Positions 10,079 to 19,983 of a DNA stretch of 64,000 nucleotides are shown piece by piece. The DNA is taken from positions 1 through 64,000 of the forward strand of contig NZ_JAAOTJ010000025.1 of assembly GCF_011297335.1 (NCBI RefSeq). Reading direction: 5' to 3'. Numbering within the stretch: the first letter of the stretch is position 1; each line of letters starts with the position of its first letter. The notes under the pieces are model-generated. The model did not search any database. It had not been told where the DNA came from and saw only the letters and a list, made by a program, of their open reading frames with translations. The position numbers and the translations under genes were made by a program. The stretch comes from Catellatospora methionotrophica. GTDB lineage: Bacteria; Actinomycetota; Actinomycetes; Mycobacteriales; Micromonosporaceae.

Positions 10079-10837
10079 TCAGCGGGAGACCAGGACGCTC
10101 AGGCAGGTGACGCAGCCTTCGAGCTTCTCGAACTCGCCGATGTCCACCACGACCGGCGTGTATCCGAGATCGGCCAGCAGCTCGGCGGTGCGCGGCGCGG
10201 ACGCGGCCAGCAGCACCCGGTCGCCGCCGAGCGGCACCACGTGGCTGCCGCCCTCCTCCTCGACCGGCCGCACGGCGGGGAACAGCCCCGTCGGCACCAG
10301 GTGCGGCAGGGCCAGGAAGGTGCCGTCGGGCAGCGCGGTGACCGCGGACTTCAGGTGCAGCACCGCGCCGAGCGGCACCGGCACGACGGTGCGTCCCAGC
10401 GGGGCGAGCAGCGCCCGCAGCTGGCGGATGCCCTCGGCGTTGGTGCGCCCGCCGCGTCCGACGTAGACGGTCGTGCCGACCTGGAGCACGTCGCCGCCCT
10501 CCAGGGTGCCCGGCTCGGCGATGTGCGCGGTGCGCAGGCCCAGTTCCAGTACGGCCTGCTCGACGCCGGAGATCTCGCCGCGGCGGGCCGGGGCCCCGGG
10601 GTGGGTCAGCACGGCGAGGTCGTCGACGACCACCACCGCGTCCTCGACGAAGACCGCGTCGGGGCAGTCGTCGGCGGCCGGGGCCGGGTAGACCTCCCAC
10701 CCGGCCGAGGCCAGCGCGTCGGCGTACGCCATGTGCTGGGCGCGGGCCAGGGACAGGTCGATGTCGCTGCGGCCGATGTGGGTGACGATGCCGTCGGCGA
10801 GCCGGGAACCGGGCTCGCGGACCAGGGCGGTTCTCAT
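10079..10837 (-). CDS. ddaH: Dimethylarginine dimethylaminohydrolase-type enzyme
   Basis: A 252-aa guanidine-modifying enzyme of the DDAH/arginine deiminase superfamily, expected to hydrolyse methylated arginine to citrulline and methylamines, or a related substrate. Conserved marks: FVEDAVVVVDDLAVLTHPGA (residues ~63-82), the EGGDVL motif (113-118), His161 in VLHLKSAVT as catalytic base, and a C-terminal GCVTCLSV in which Cys245 aligns with the nucleophile. The ATG at 10837 overlaps the stop of the 34-aa microprotein gene as ATGA, so the pair is coupled. The TIGR04222-type gene starts 47 bases downstream and may be in the same transcript. Confidence 0.88.
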   Translation of the reverse strand: MRTALVREPGSRLADGIVTHIGRSDIDLSLARAQHMAYADALASAGWEVYPAPAADDCPDAVFVEDAVVVVDDLAVLTHPGAPARRGEISGVEQAVLELGLRTAHIAEPGTLEGGDVLQVGTTVYVGRGGRTNAEGIRQLRALLAPLGRTVVPVPLGAVLHLKSAVTALPDGTFLALPHLVPTGLFPAVRPVEEEGGSHVVPLGGDRVLLAASAPRTAELLADLGYTPVVVDIGEFEKLEGCVTCLSVLVSR

Positions 10838-10938
10838 CTCTTACGTAGTACCAGGAAGACCACCAGCGCGACCACCACCACGGTGGCGCAGCAGACCGTG
10901 CCGCCGAGGAGCAGATGCCAAGGTTTGAGGGCGCCCAT
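10834..10938 (-). CDS. 34-aa single-span membrane microprotein
   Basis: A very short gene reading MGALKPWHLLLGGTVCCATV then VVVALVVFLVLRKR. It has one hydrophobic span (residues ~9-30), two adjacent cysteines at its start, and a basic C-terminus, so it is predicted to sit in the membrane with the tail in the cytoplasm. Its TGA overlaps the ddaH ATG (ATGA), which strongly supports real translation. The N-terminal MGALKPWH resembles the start of actinobacterial TatA proteins but the amphipathic helix is missing. No clear ribosome binding site. Function unknown. Confidence 0.65.
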   Translation of the reverse strand: MGALKPWHLLLGGTVCCATVVVVALVVFLVLRKR

Positions 10939-10978
10939 GGGCGGCACTGTAGCGGCCGAAAGCTCTCCAGAAAATATC

Positions 10979-11008
10979 TTGTCGATGCGTGGATCTCGTG
11001 GCTAATGT
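10979..11008 (+). promoter_or_regulatory. Predicted sigma-A type promoter of micro-ORF locus
   Basis: TTGTCG at 10979-10984 and TAATGT at 11003-11008 are separated by 18 bases. This would start a transcript near 11015, only a few bases before the extended Shine-Dalgarno at 11023. Confidence 0.5.
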
Positions 11009-11040
11009 CGGCGGTACACGGGAAAGGAGGTGGTCCAGCT

Positions 11041-11079
11041 TTGAGTAGCTACAGGACACGTGAGGTGGCTGCCCGCTAG
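11041..11079 (+). CDS. 12-aa micro-ORF behind an extended Shine-Dalgarno
   Basis: TTG-initiated 12-codon frame reading (M)SSYRTREVAAR and ending in TAG. It is preceded by AAAGGAGGTGGTCC (11023-11036), a nearly complete complement of the 16S rRNA 3' end, with ten bases between AGGAGG and the TTG. With the promoter just upstream this looks like a dedicated short transcript, either a leader peptide or a dual-function small RNA. No downstream gene on the plus strand lies close enough to be an obvious attenuation target. Coding status is inferred from the ribosome binding site only. Confidence 0.45.
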   Translation: MSSYRTREVAAR

Positions 11080-11268
11080 GCGGCTGTCATCGACTGCACT
11101 TCTGTCGATACCTGAAGGTTCGACTGGAGCGTCGAGGCCGTGTGTCAGCGGCCCTGGCGAATCCAAGGGAGCCACCCGATTCCCGGGGGAACGTCCGGTT
11201 TGTCCAGCCGGCCCGCGCACCCGCGCGGTACCCCCGGGTTTCGTCATTCCCGGAGCCGGATGTCCGCT

Positions 11269-11841
11269 TCAGCGGCGGCGGACGGTCTCCTCGATCAGGT
11301 CCAGCACCGGGCCGAAGTCGTCGGCCGAGCCGCCCATCGCCAGCCGCTTGACCAGCCCGTCGTACGCCAGCTCCAGGAAGTGCGCCAGCACGTCCAGCGG
11401 CACGTCCTCGCGCAGCACGCCGGCGCCGGCCTGACGCTGCAGGCGCTCGCGGGTCGCGGTGTCGATCGCCTCGCTGTGCTGCGCCCACCGCTTGGCGAAC
11501 GCGGGGTCCGTGCGCAGCCGCCGGGCCACCTCCAGCTGCGTGCCCAGCCAGCCGGCCGCGTCGGGGTCCTGGGCGTGCGCCAGCAGGTCCCGCATCACCT
11601 GGACCAGGCCGTTCGCGGCGACCGTGGCGGCCATCTCGACCGCGTCGTCCTCGGCGACGGCCAGGAACAGCGAGTCCTTGTCTCGGAAGTGGTGGAAGAT
11701 CGCGCCCCGGGACAGCCCGGTCGCCTGCTCCAGGCGGCGCACCGTGGCGCCCTCGTAGCCGTAGCGGGCGAAGCAGGCGCGGGCCGCGGCGAGGATCTCG
11801 TGGCGGCGCGCATCGAGCTGATCCTGACTCACCCTGGGCAC
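11269..11841 (-). CDS. TetR family regulator, possible aconitase repressor (AcnR-like)
   Basis: 190 aa from the GTG at 11841 (another in-frame GTG follows three codons later). The N-terminal helix-turn-helix is clear at residues ~15-60: ILAAARACFARYGYEGATVR, then LEQATGLSRGAIFHHFRDKD, the typical TetR DNA-binding domain. The rest is an all-helical ligand or dimer domain. The start of the protein resembles AcnR of corynebacteria. The upstream region has the perfect palindrome CCGTACGTACGG (11878-11889), and a close variant lies upstream of the aconitase gene in this window (19507-19522), which supports autoregulation plus control of aconitase. That assignment is inference. Confidence 0.8.
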   Translation of the reverse strand: MPRVSQDQLDARRHEILAAARACFARYGYEGATVRRLEQATGLSRGAIFHHFRDKDSLFLAVAEDDAVEMAATVAANGLVQVMRDLLAHAQDPDAAGWLGTQLEVARRLRTDPAFAKRWAQHSEAIDTATRERLQRQAGAGVLREDVPLDVLAHFLELAYDGLVKRLAMGGSADDFGPVLDLIEETVRRR

Positions 11842-11877
11842 ATGCCGATCTTCGCAGGTCGGCCCGGCACATGCAAT

Positions 11878-11889
11878 CCGTACGTACGG
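11878..11889. promoter_or_regulatory. Putative TetR operator CCGTACGTACGG
   Basis: Perfect 12-bp palindrome, 36 bases upstream of the TetR start, followed by CTTG. The aconitase upstream region carries CCGTACGTCCGTCTTG at 19507-19522. Confidence 0.5.
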
Positions 11890-12073
11890 CTTGACACCTG
11901 GTAGGGGCCCGGCCACCGCCGATGATGGCAGATCTAGGACGCAATGCGCGCGTGACCGTCGCATGGAAGAATCCTCCGCGGCCGGCGTGCGTTGAGCGTC
12001 GGGGACAGTAAGGCGACACCGTGCGAACCGTTGCAGGCCAAGGGTCTGCGGCCCGCCGGGGAGGAAACGAGCT

Positions 12074-13531
12074 GTGGACCTGGAACAGTTGACCGAGACC
12101 TGGGTGCCGACCTGGGTGATGGTGCTGGTGGTGTCGATCCTGACGATCTCCCTGCTGATCGGCGTGCCGCTGGCACGCTCGGCCGGGCGGCGGCGAGGCG
12201 TCCGGCTGGCCAACCCGGGCGGGTACGCCACCCGCGCGGACAAGGCCAAGGACACCGGCCTGTTCCTGGCCGCGCTGATCCCGACGCTGCTGGTCTGGCT
12301 CGCCGTGATGGGCGTGTCCTTCATCGGCCTCACCGGCTTCGCCAACGACGTCATGGGCTGGAACCACTGGACCAACGTCCTGGTCCCGCTCAGCCTCGAC
12401 GGCATCAGCATCTCCTTCGGCGCGTGGGCGTTCGTCGCGGTCAAGCGCGGGCGGCACCCCGGCCGGGCATACAAGATCGTGCTCGCCGCGGCGACCGTCT
12501 CGGCGACCCTGAACTTCGTGCACGGCCGCGACAAGTGGTCCATCTGGGCGGGCCTCTACCTGGCGTTCCTGTCGTTCGCGGGCATGGCGATGTTCCACGA
12601 GCTGCTCGACCAGTTCATGGCCGGCTACGACGACGAGGTCGCGCTCAAGACCCGCTACCCGCGCTTCGGCCAGCGCTGGTTCTACGCGCCGATCTCCACG
12701 TTCTCCGCGCGCCGGGCCTGGATCGTGCACCCGCCCGCCGAGGGGCTGCGGCCCAGCGTGCGCAACGCGCTGACGCACCTGGAGGACACCCGCGAGGCCA
12801 AGCGCCAGCGGCGGCTGTACGGCGCGCAGCTGGTGCGCGAGGAGCAGCAGGCCAAGCTGGTCGAGGTCCACGCCCGCGCCGAGGTGCGCCGGGCCCGCTC
12901 GGCGAGCTGGCGTCCCGGGGCCGCACCGGGCACCGTGCCCCAGGTGTCGCACCAGCCGATGCCCCACCAGCCCATGCCGCCCCACCAGCCTGTCCCACAC
13001 CACCAGCCCGTGCCGCCACACGACCCCGTGTCGCACCAGCAGAATGTTCCGCACCTGCAGAACGGGCACCAGCAGAACGGGCACGAGCCTTACCCGCCGC
13101 AGTCCCTGTACCAGCCGACGCCGCAACAGGAAGCCGTCACCGAGCCCCCGCCGGCCTACCAGCCGGAGCCCGCAGCGGTGCCGCAGGACCTGGTGCCGGA
13201 GCGCGACGAGCGGGGTACGGTCCTCGGCCCGGACCTGCGGGCCACCCTGGAGTCGGTGTGGAGCGCGCCGACCGGCCGCGAGCCGATGGGGCACCGGCCG
13301 CTGTCGGACACCAGCGAGATCACCTCGCGCGGCATGCTCAACCACCTCCAGGAGCCGGTCCAGCGGATGATCGCCGAAGCGGACGCGCGTGGCGAGCAGG
13401 TCAGCGTGGCCTTCGTCCGCGAGTGGACGGCCCGCGAATACGGGCGTACGCCGGGGGAGAACTGGGCCCGCAACCAGATCAAGGCAGTCCGGCAGCGCGA
13501 TGCCCTCGGCGTGGACGCGGATCTGGTGTGA
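12074..13531 (+). CDS. DUF2637-type membrane protein with Pro/His/Gln-rich linker
   Basis: 485 aa from the GTG at 12074, preceded by GGGGAGG. Four hydrophobic segments lie in the first ~185 residues (for example WVMVLVVSILTISLLIGVPL and LFLAALIPTLLVWLAVMGV), with the stretch PLSLDGISISFGAWAF that marks DUF2637 proteins. A charged helix follows, then a low-complexity linker (~residues 295-350) rich in His, Pro and Gln in a HQPMP-type repeat. The C-terminal ~70 residues are helical (VSVAFVREWTAREYGRTPGE then NWARNQIKAVRQRDA) and look like a DNA-binding or replication/transfer-associated domain. DUF2637 proteins are common on actinomycete mobile elements and chromosomes; function not established. 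Confidence 0.72.
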   Translation: MDLEQLTETWVPTWVMVLVVSILTISLLIGVPLARSAGRRRGVRLANPGGYATRADKAKDTGLFLAALIPTLLVWLAVMGVSFIGLTGFANDVMGWNHWTNVLVPLSLDGISISFGAWAFVAVKRGRHPGRAYKIVLAAATVSATLNFVHGRDKWSIWAGLYLAFLSFAGMAMFHELLDQFMAGYDDEVALKTRYPRFGQRWFYAPISTFSARRAWIVHPPAEGLRPSVRNALTHLEDTREAKRQRRLYGAQLVREEQQAKLVEVHARAEVRRARSASWRPGAAPGTVPQVSHQPMPHQPMPPHQPVPHHQPVPPHDPVSHQQNVPHLQNGHQQNGHEPYPPQSLYQPTPQQEAVTEPPPAYQPEPAAVPQDLVPERDERGTVLGPDLRATLESVWSAPTGREPMGHRPLSDTSEITSRGMLNHLQEPVQRMIAEADARGEQVSVAFVREWTAREYGRTPGENWARNQIKAVRQRDALGVDADLV

Positions 13532-13614
13532 CCAGGCATCGATTTCGTTTCCGCGGGGTTTCCCGCACAAAGGGGGGCTTCACCAGCGTGTCCTGAGTCA
13601 CGTAAGGTGCCCGC

Positions 13615-14283
13615 GTGCCTCTGTTGCTGTTGGACCTCGACAACACACTGGTCGACCGCGAGGGCGCCTTCCGGATGTGGGGTACTCGGTTCCTGTCCGA
13701 GATCAGCGCCCCGCCGTACGACATCGACTGGTTGGTGGACGCCGACGCGGACGGCCTGACCTCGCGCTGGGACCTGGCCGACGCGATCCGTGACCGGTAT
13801 CGACTGCGCAACTCCGTGATCGACCTGGTCGAGGAGTTGCACGAGGGGCAGATCGAGGCCACCCGGCTGGACCCGATGGTCGGGGCCGCGCTGCGGATCG
13901 CCGCCGAGGCGGGCTGGGTCCCGGTGATAGTCACCAACGGTGAGACCCGCCAGCAGGAAGCCAAGATCCGGCGTACCGGACTGGACCGGTTCGTGGCCGA
14001 CTGGGTCGTCTCGCAGGAGGTCGACTGCCGCAAGCCCAACCCGCGCATCTTCGAGATCGCCGCGGAGCGGGCCCGGATGCGGCTGCGCGGCGCCTGGCTG
14101 ATCGGCGACAGCCCCGAAGCCGACATCGGCGGCGCGACCACCATCGGCATCCCCAGCGTATGGATCCACCGCGGCCGCCAGTGGACCGAGCGCCGCTTCG
14201 GCCCGACCCGCATCGCCGAGGGCGCGATCCAGGCCGTGGCCGCGGTCCTCGCCGCCGACCCGCCCCACCGGATGGCCCGCTGA
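13615..14283 (+). CDS. HAD family hydrolase
   Basis: 222 aa from the GTG at 13615. The four HAD motifs are visible: DLDNT (residues 7-11) with the nucleophile Asp, VIVTNGE (~107), a Lys in the CRKPNPRIFE segment, and GDSPEADIGGA near 165. The helical cap insert between motifs I and II fits a class I HAD phosphatase. It probably dephosphorylates a small cytoplasmic metabolite; substrate unknown. It follows the DUF2637 gene by 83 bases with no obvious terminator, so they could share a transcript. Confidence 0.88.
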   Translation: MPLLLLDLDNTLVDREGAFRMWGTRFLSEISAPPYDIDWLVDADADGLTSRWDLADAIRDRYRLRNSVIDLVEELHEGQIEATRLDPMVGAALRIAAEAGWVPVIVTNGETRQQEAKIRRTGLDRFVADWVVSQEVDCRKPNPRIFEIAAERARMRLRGAWLIGDSPEADIGGATTIGIPSVWIHRGRQWTERRFGPTRIAEGAIQAVAAVLAADPPHRMAR

Positions 14284-14316
14284 CCCGGTGTGACGCGGGT
14301 CGCTCCGGAAAATCGG

Positions 14317-14346
14317 TTGACAGGTGCGGGGAGGTGGCGGAAGACT
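14317..14346 (+). promoter_or_regulatory. Possible promoter upstream of the RIO kinase gene
   Basis: TTGACA at 14317-14322 and AAGACT at 14341-14346 with an 18-base spacer. The -10 match is weak. A pyrimidine-rich tract (about 14440-14462) lies just before the kinase ribosome binding site. Confidence 0.3.
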
Positions 14347-14479
14347 CGTCCGCGTTGTGCGAGATCCCGGAAACTGATCCGGGTCGAGAGAGAAGGGGGT
14401 TGAGCCGAATGGTTGCCGTCGCTGTGCGCTGCGCACTTTCCGCCTCTTTCTTCTTCTCTCCGACCGAGGAGCTTTTCCA

Positions 14480-15406
14480 GTGCGAGAGCACGACTTTCCG
14501 CGCGCCGGCCGCGTCAACCGCCGGAACCGCTTCGACGACGAACTGACCTTCGAGAAGTCGCACGCCGAGGACGTCGAGTGGGACGAGACCCCCGACAAGC
14601 CCGAATTCGGTGATCGCTGGTCCACCTGGGACCTGTCGACGCCCACCGAGCGCGGGCCGTTGCCGCACCCCGACTGGCTCGTCACCGAGCTGGCCGCGGT
14701 CGACGTGGAACGCGGGGTCCTGAAGACCGGCAAGGAGGCCGACGTCTTCCTGCTGCACCGCCACGTGCCCGGCACCGACCGGGGCTGCCTGCTGGCGGCC
14801 AAGCGCTACCGCAGCCACGACCACCGCATGTTCCACCGCGACTCCGGCTACCTCGAAGGCCGCCGCGACAAGGAGTCCCGGGTCAACCGGGCCATGGCCA
14901 ACCGCAGCGCGTTCGGCAAGGAGGCCATCGCCGGGCAGTGGGCGGCGGCCGAGTTCGGCGCGCTGGCCCGGCTGTGGGAGATCGCGCGGCAGCTCGACGT
15001 CGCGCCGTTCACCCCGTACCCGGTGCAGATCCTGGGCACCGAGGTGCTGCAGGAGTTCATCGGCGCGCCCGACGGCACCGCCGCGCCCCGGCTCGCCCAG
15101 GTCCGCACCGACGAGAACGGCCTGGCCGACCTGTGGGCGCAGCTCATGCTCGGCCTGACCGTACTGGCCAGGGCCGGGTTCGCGCACGGCGACCTGTCGC
15201 CGTACAACATCCTCGTGCACGAGGGGCGGCTGGTCATCATCGATCTGCCGCAGATCGTGGACGTGGTGGCCAACCCGCAGGGCAAACGGTTCCTGGCCCG
15301 CGACGTGCACAACGTGGCGACCTGGTTCACCGCCCGCGGCCTGACCGGCCTCGACGAGGCGGCCATCACGGCCGAACTCCTCGCCGAAGCAGGCATGCGC
15401 ACCTGA
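14480..15406 (+). CDS. RIO1-like protein kinase
   Basis: 308 aa from the GTG at 14480, preceded by GAGGAGC. The RIO fold is clear: GVLKTGKEADVFLLHR (residues ~80-94, the ATP-binding Lys segment), the catalytic loop HGDLSPYNILVHE near residue 235, and the metal-binding IDLPQIVD near residue 253. The RIO-specific DLPQ replaces the DFG of eukaryote-type kinases. RIO kinases phosphorylate Ser and act in ribosome biogenesis in archaea and eukaryotes; the bacterial role is less well known. The 80 N-terminal residues are charged and probably disordered. Confidence 0.88.
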   Translation: MREHDFPRAGRVNRRNRFDDELTFEKSHAEDVEWDETPDKPEFGDRWSTWDLSTPTERGPLPHPDWLVTELAAVDVERGVLKTGKEADVFLLHRHVPGTDRGCLLAAKRYRSHDHRMFHRDSGYLEGRRDKESRVNRAMANRSAFGKEAIAGQWAAAEFGALARLWEIARQLDVAPFTPYPVQILGTEVLQEFIGAPDGTAAPRLAQVRTDENGLADLWAQLMLGLTVLARAGFAHGDLSPYNILVHEGRLVIIDLPQIVDVVANPQGKRFLARDVHNVATWFTARGLTGLDEAAITAELLAEAGMRT

Positions 15407-15420
15407 CCCGCGCGGCGGGG

Positions 15421-15489
15421 CGATGATCGCTGTTTCCGGTCAGAAGCTGTGGTTAGACCGCACTTTCTGACCGGAAACAGCGATCATCG
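15421..15489. repeat. Family B intergenic inverted repeat, copy 1
   Basis: Left arm 15421-15445 and right arm 15465-15489 are perfectly complementary over 25 bases, beginning CGATGATCGCTGTTT. The 19-base spacer contains GGTTAGACC. It lies between the convergent RIO kinase and pirin genes and may terminate both. Confidence 0.8.
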
Positions 15490-15528
15490 TCTGTCGTGGC
15501 TGGGCCGCCCGCGCTGGCCGGGGCGGGG

Positions 15529-16488
15529 TCAGCGGACGCGGCCTCGGGGCTTGAGCTGGGCGTTGGGGAGTACGGGGGCGGGTAGCGGGGGGCCGTTGTA
15601 GCCGGTCACCTGGCCGAAGCGGGGGTCCGCCGCCATCCACTGCTCGCGGGCGGCGGCGACGTCGTCATGGCTGCGCCCGACGAAGTTCCACCACATCACG
15701 ATCTCCTCAGCGAACGGCTCCCCGCCGAGCAGCAGCACCCGCGCCGGGTCGTCCGCCGCCACATCGAGCGAGGTCCGCTCGCGGCCGAGGTAGAGCAGGG
15801 TGCCGGGCTCCAGCGGTACGCCGTCGACGTGGGCGGTGCCGTCCAGCACCAGCGCCGCGTACTCGAAATCGGGGCGCAGCGGCAGTGTGATCGCCGTGTG
15901 CGCGGTCAGTGCGGCTTCCGCGCCGACCAGCGGGGTGTACGCCGTCGCGGGCGACACCGCGCCCAGCAGCTCACCCATGATCACTGTCACGACGGCCCCG
16001 TCCAGCGCGACGACAGGCAGGTCAGGGTGGTGCTCGAAGGCCGGGGCGACCGCACGAGCCGCCTCCGGCAGGGCCACCCACAACTGCACACCGTGCAGCG
16101 GCGTGGTGCGCGGCACGGGCGACTCCTCAGAGTGCGAGATGCCGTGCCCAGCCGTCATCAGGTTGAGCTGACCCGGCCGCACCAGCGCCCTGCTGCCGAC
16201 GCTGTCGCGGTGCAGCACCTCACCCTCGACCAGCCAGGTGACCGTCTGCAGCCCGGTGTGCGGATGCGGCGCTACGCGCATGTCGTGCTCAGCGGGCCCG
16301 TACTGGTCGACGAAACACCACGCCCCGACCATGCGCCGATCCTTGTGCGGCAACGTCCGGCTGACCACCATCCCGCGCGGCCCACCGAGCACCACCTCGC
16401 GCCCCGGCATCAGCTCATGCGTCGGCCCCTCCGGCGCCGCCTCGCCCCCGCAAGCAGTCTCCACCGGCGCAGCCTCGACGTTGCTCAT
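15529..16488 (-). CDS. Pirin family protein
   Basis: A 319-aa bicupin. The N-terminal cupin holds the pirin metal ligands in APHPHTGLQTVTWLVEGEV (His, His, His) and HSEESP (Glu region), and the conserved GHGISHSE stretch. The C-terminal half (from ~residue 190) is the pirin C-terminal cupin. Members bind iron and either act as quercetin dioxygenases or regulate redox enzymes; role here is unknown. A second pirin is at 20702-21706. Upstream, towards aconitase, two inverted repeats (families B and D) lie between the genes. Confidence 0.88.
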   Translation of the reverse strand: MSNVEAAPVETACGGEAAPEGPTHELMPGREVVLGGPRGMVVSRTLPHKDRRMVGAWCFVDQYGPAEHDMRVAPHPHTGLQTVTWLVEGEVLHRDSVGSRALVRPGQLNLMTAGHGISHSEESPVPRTTPLHGVQLWVALPEAARAVAPAFEHHPDLPVVALDGAVVTVIMGELLGAVSPATAYTPLVGAEAALTAHTAITLPLRPDFEYAALVLDGTAHVDGVPLEPGTLLYLGRERTSLDVAADDPARVLLLGGEPFAEEIVMWWNFVGRSHDDVAAAREQWMAADPRFGQVTGYNGPPLPAPVLPNAQLKPRGRVR

Positions 16489-16524
16489 GCAACTACCCTA
16501 GCCCCGCCGCTCCGCCCCATCCAA

Positions 16525-16585
16525 GATCGCCGTTTCGTGTCACTTCCCCGGGTCAGACCACAGGTTTCGACACGAACCGGCGATC
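16525..16585. repeat. Family B intergenic inverted repeat, copy 2
   Basis: Arms 16525-16541 and 16569-16585 pair over 17 bases with one mismatch; outer arm GATCGCCG as in copy 3. The spacer contains GGTCAGACC. It lies just upstream of the pirin gene and next to a family D hairpin. Confidence 0.75.
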
Positions 16586-16610
16586 ATGCCCCGGCCCCGC
16601 GCCCAGAGCG

Positions 16611-16661
16611 AAGGAAGGGCGCCTTCCCCACGCAGAACGCGTGGGGAAGGTGCCCTTCCTT
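16611..16661. repeat. Family D intergenic inverted repeat, copy 1
   Basis: Arms 16611-16633 and 16639-16661 pair over 23 bases with one mismatch and a 5-base loop. The arm contains AAGGGCGCCTTCCCC-like sequence. It sits immediately after the aconitase stop and probably acts as its terminator. Confidence 0.75.
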
Positions 16662-16677
16662 CCTGGCTACGGGCCGG

Positions 16678-19401
<2,724 letters not shown>

Positions 19402-19466
19402 GTCGTACTCCTTCACAGCGGGTCTTGTTTCCACCTGAGTCTTTCGCAGGGGCTGGCACGTCAGCA

Positions 19467-19484
19467 GGTAAGGCAATGCTTACC
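19467..19484. promoter_or_regulatory. GGTAAG-N6-CTTACC palindrome, possible iron-regulator site
   Basis: An 18-base imperfect palindrome with perfect six-base arms, 66 bases upstream of the aconitase start. Aconitase is controlled by iron regulators in other actinobacteria. The site shares the TAAGGC/GCTTA pattern of DtxR/IdeR boxes but not the full consensus. Confidence 0.35.
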
Positions 19485-19506
19485 GGCCGCGATGCCGCCA
19501 CCCAAA

Positions 19507-19522
19507 CCGTACGTCCGTCTTG
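19507..19522. promoter_or_regulatory. Putative TetR (AcnR-like) operator upstream of aconitase
   Basis: CCGTACGTCCGTCTTG differs at two positions from CCGTACGTACGGCTTG, found upstream of the TetR gene at 11878-11893. It lies about 106 bases upstream of the aconitase start and 34 bases before the VOC gene start, so it could also affect the divergent gene. Confidence 0.45.
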
Positions 19523-19555
19523 TTTAGTGCGCAAGTCCGTGCCAGACTCCGGGAT

Positions 19556-19915
19556 GTGATTCACCACGTACAGGTCGCCTGCCCCCGGGGCAGCGAGGAC
19601 GTGCTGCGCGGCTTCTACGTCGGCGTCCTCGGCATGACCGAGAAACCCAAACCCCCGGCGCTCGCGGTCCGCGGCGGCTGCTGGTTCCACGACGAGTTCG
19701 GCAGCGAGTTGCACCTCGGTGTCGAGGACGACTTCCGCCCCGCCCGCAAGGCCCACCCAGCCCTGCTGCGCCCCGACCTCGACGCCCTGGCGGCCCGCAT
19801 CGAGGCCGCCGGATACCCGGTGACCTGGGGCAACGACGAGGTCCCCGGCGTCCGCCGCTTCCACACCGAGGACCCCCACGCCAACCGCCTCGAATTCGTG
19901 CTCGTCGAGCAGTAG
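19556..19915 (+). CDS. VOC (glyoxalase/bleomycin resistance) superfamily protein
   Basis: 119 aa from the GTG at 19556. It is a compact two-module VOC fold protein: IHHVQVACPRGSEDVLRGFY opens the first beta-alpha module, with His as likely metal ligand, and FHTEDPHANRLEFVLVEQ closes the second, with Glu as likely last ligand. Such proteins are metal-dependent enzymes, dioxygenases or resistance proteins. No strong ribosome binding site is seen at the start, so leaderless expression is possible. It is divergent from aconitase. Confidence 0.85.
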   Translation: MIHHVQVACPRGSEDVLRGFYVGVLGMTEKPKPPALAVRGGCWFHDEFGSELHLGVEDDFRPARKAHPALLRPDLDALAARIEAAGYPVTWGNDEVPGVRRFHTEDPHANRLEFVLVEQ

Positions 19916-19983
19916 GCGGCCGGAGGGCCACCGGCTGCGAATTGGTGCTCCACCAGCGGAGCGGGCGGTGGCACGATCCGATC

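Larger units (their letters stand above)
10939..11268. other. 330-bp intergenic stretch with promoter and micro-ORF
   Basis: No ordinary gene is seen between the 34-aa microprotein and the TetR gene. The stretch holds a good plus-strand promoter (10979-11008), an extended Shine-Dalgarno (11023-11036), a 12-codon ORF (11041-11079), and about 180 bases after it with several short complementary segments, such as CCGG pairing around 11199-11213, that could form a structured RNA. An open frame from the GTG at 11060 continues into the antisense of the TetR gene but has no properly spaced ribosome binding site. Confidence 0.5.

Noticed and set aside
11060-11434. GTG-initiated frame following the micro-ORF
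   Set aside because: The GTG lies 30 bases past the Shine-Dalgarno and the frame runs into the antisense of the TetR gene.
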